DNA of 5,475 nt from JANMQK01 sp031370485 (GTDB lineage Bacteria; Acidobacteriota; Polarisedimenticolia; Gp22-AA2): positions 1 to 5,475 of the forward strand of contig JANMQK010000196.1 of NCBI GenBank assembly GCA_031370485.1, read 5' to 3'. This document shows, in pieces, positions 5,170 to 5,475 of this stretch (positions are counted from its first letter, which is position 1; every line of letters begins with the position of its first letter). Made by a program: the position numbers and the translations under genes. Under the pieces are notes generated by a model. It did not search any database. It was not told the origin of the DNA and saw nothing but the letters and a program-made list of their open reading frames with translations.

Positions 5170-5475
5170 ATGCGCCACAACGTCGGGCTGCGAAAGCTGG
5201 GCAGGACCTCGGGCCACAGGCGGGCCCTGCTCAGGAACCTGACCACCTCGCTTTTCCGCCACGAGCGGGTCCGCACGACCCTGCCGAAGGCCAAGGAACT
5301 GCGCCCGTTCGTCGAGCGGCTGATCACCTTGGCACGAAGGGACGACCTGCACGCGCGCCGCCGGGTCGCGGCCCAGGTCAGTGACAGGGCGGTGGTCAAA
5401 AAGCTCTTCTCAACGCTTGGTCCACGGTTCGCCACGCGGCAGGGCGGGTACACGCGGATCCTGCGCCTCGCGCCG
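5170..5475 (+). CDS. rplQ: 50S ribosomal protein bL17, N-terminal part (3' end outside window)
   Basis: bL17 is a large-subunit protein near the peptide exit tunnel and normally closes the alpha operon after rpoA. The frame is open from ATG 5170 to the window end, giving 102 residues without a stop. bL17 proteins are usually 115-130 residues, so perhaps 15-30 residues are missing. The match is clear: MRHNVGLRKLGRTSGHRRAL at the N-terminus, NLTTSLFRHERVRTTLPKAK (23-42), the segment ELRPFVERLITLARR, and LGPRFATRQGGYTRIL near the window edge. GGGGAG (5162-5167) is only 2 bases from the start. A second match, AGGAGG (5152-5157), is 12 bases away inside the rpoA end. Either could serve, helped by the terminating rpoA ribosome. 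Confidence 0.96.
   Translation, partial: MRHNVGLRKLGRTSGHRRALLRNLTTSLFRHERVRTTLPKAKELRPFVERLITLARRDDLHARRRVAAQVSDRAVVKKLFSTLGPRFATRQGGYTRILRLAP

Noticed and set aside
4083..5453. A 456-codon open frame on the - strand opposite rpoA and rplQ
   Set aside because: It lies fully opposite rpsD end, rpoA and rplQ, whose proteins are unmistakable. Its translation resembles no family I know, and high-GC coding regions often leave long open frames on the opposite strand.
1..5475. A novel defence, mobile or metabolic system hidden in the window
   Set aside because: Every base is accounted for by ten conserved housekeeping genes with about 127 intergenic bases in total, and I see no foreign insert, inverted terminal repeats or array.

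Overview
The window is a stretch of a conserved bacterial housekeeping operon: the distal end of the spc cluster running into the alpha cluster. All ten genes are on the + strand. In order they are secY (3' part only), adk, map, infA, rpmJ, rpsM, rpsK, rpsD, rpoA and rplQ (5' part only). Packing is very tight. About 127 of 5475 bases lie between genes, adk and map overlap by 4 bases (ATGA), and map and infA abut exactly. No stretch of 300 bases lacks a gene. I see no promoter, intrinsic terminator, tRNA, mobile element or CRISPR in the window.

The organism is a high-GC bacterium whose third codon positions are mostly G or C. The order secY-adk-map-infA-rpmJ-rpsM-rpsK-rpsD-rpoA-rplQ, with rpsD inside the alpha cluster, resembles Geobacter-type lineages of the former Deltaproteobacteria. 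Some Clostridia also keep rpsD there, so the lineage call is only an inference. Three proteins carry metal-binding cysteine sets: Adk (four-Cys LID), bL36 (CCCH) and uS4 (four Cys).

Region by region: 1-729 encodes the end of the protein-export channel SecY. 734-2166 encodes two housekeeping enzymes, adenylate kinase and methionine aminopeptidase, which appear to be translated by coupling. 2167-4132 encodes translation factor IF-1 and ribosomal proteins bL36, uS13, uS11 and uS4. 4182-5162 encodes the RNA polymerase alpha subunit, and 5170 to the window end encodes bL17. The operon therefore joins protein export, N-terminal methionine removal, initiation, small-subunit assembly and transcription.

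I found no new biological system. The points most worth a second look are: (1) an N-terminal extension of about 53 residues on uS11, rich in Ala/Lys/Glu/Pro, containing a tandem 18-base repeat and with no usable internal start; (2) an enlarged SecY TM9-TM10 external loop, about 24 residues longer than in E. coli; (3) a perfect 14-base palindrome in the rpsD-rpoA gap, which is the only sizeable gap here; (4) an Asp-to-Asn change in the Adk nucleotide-binding motif. The rpoA start should be ATG 4182, not the in-frame GTG at 4176.
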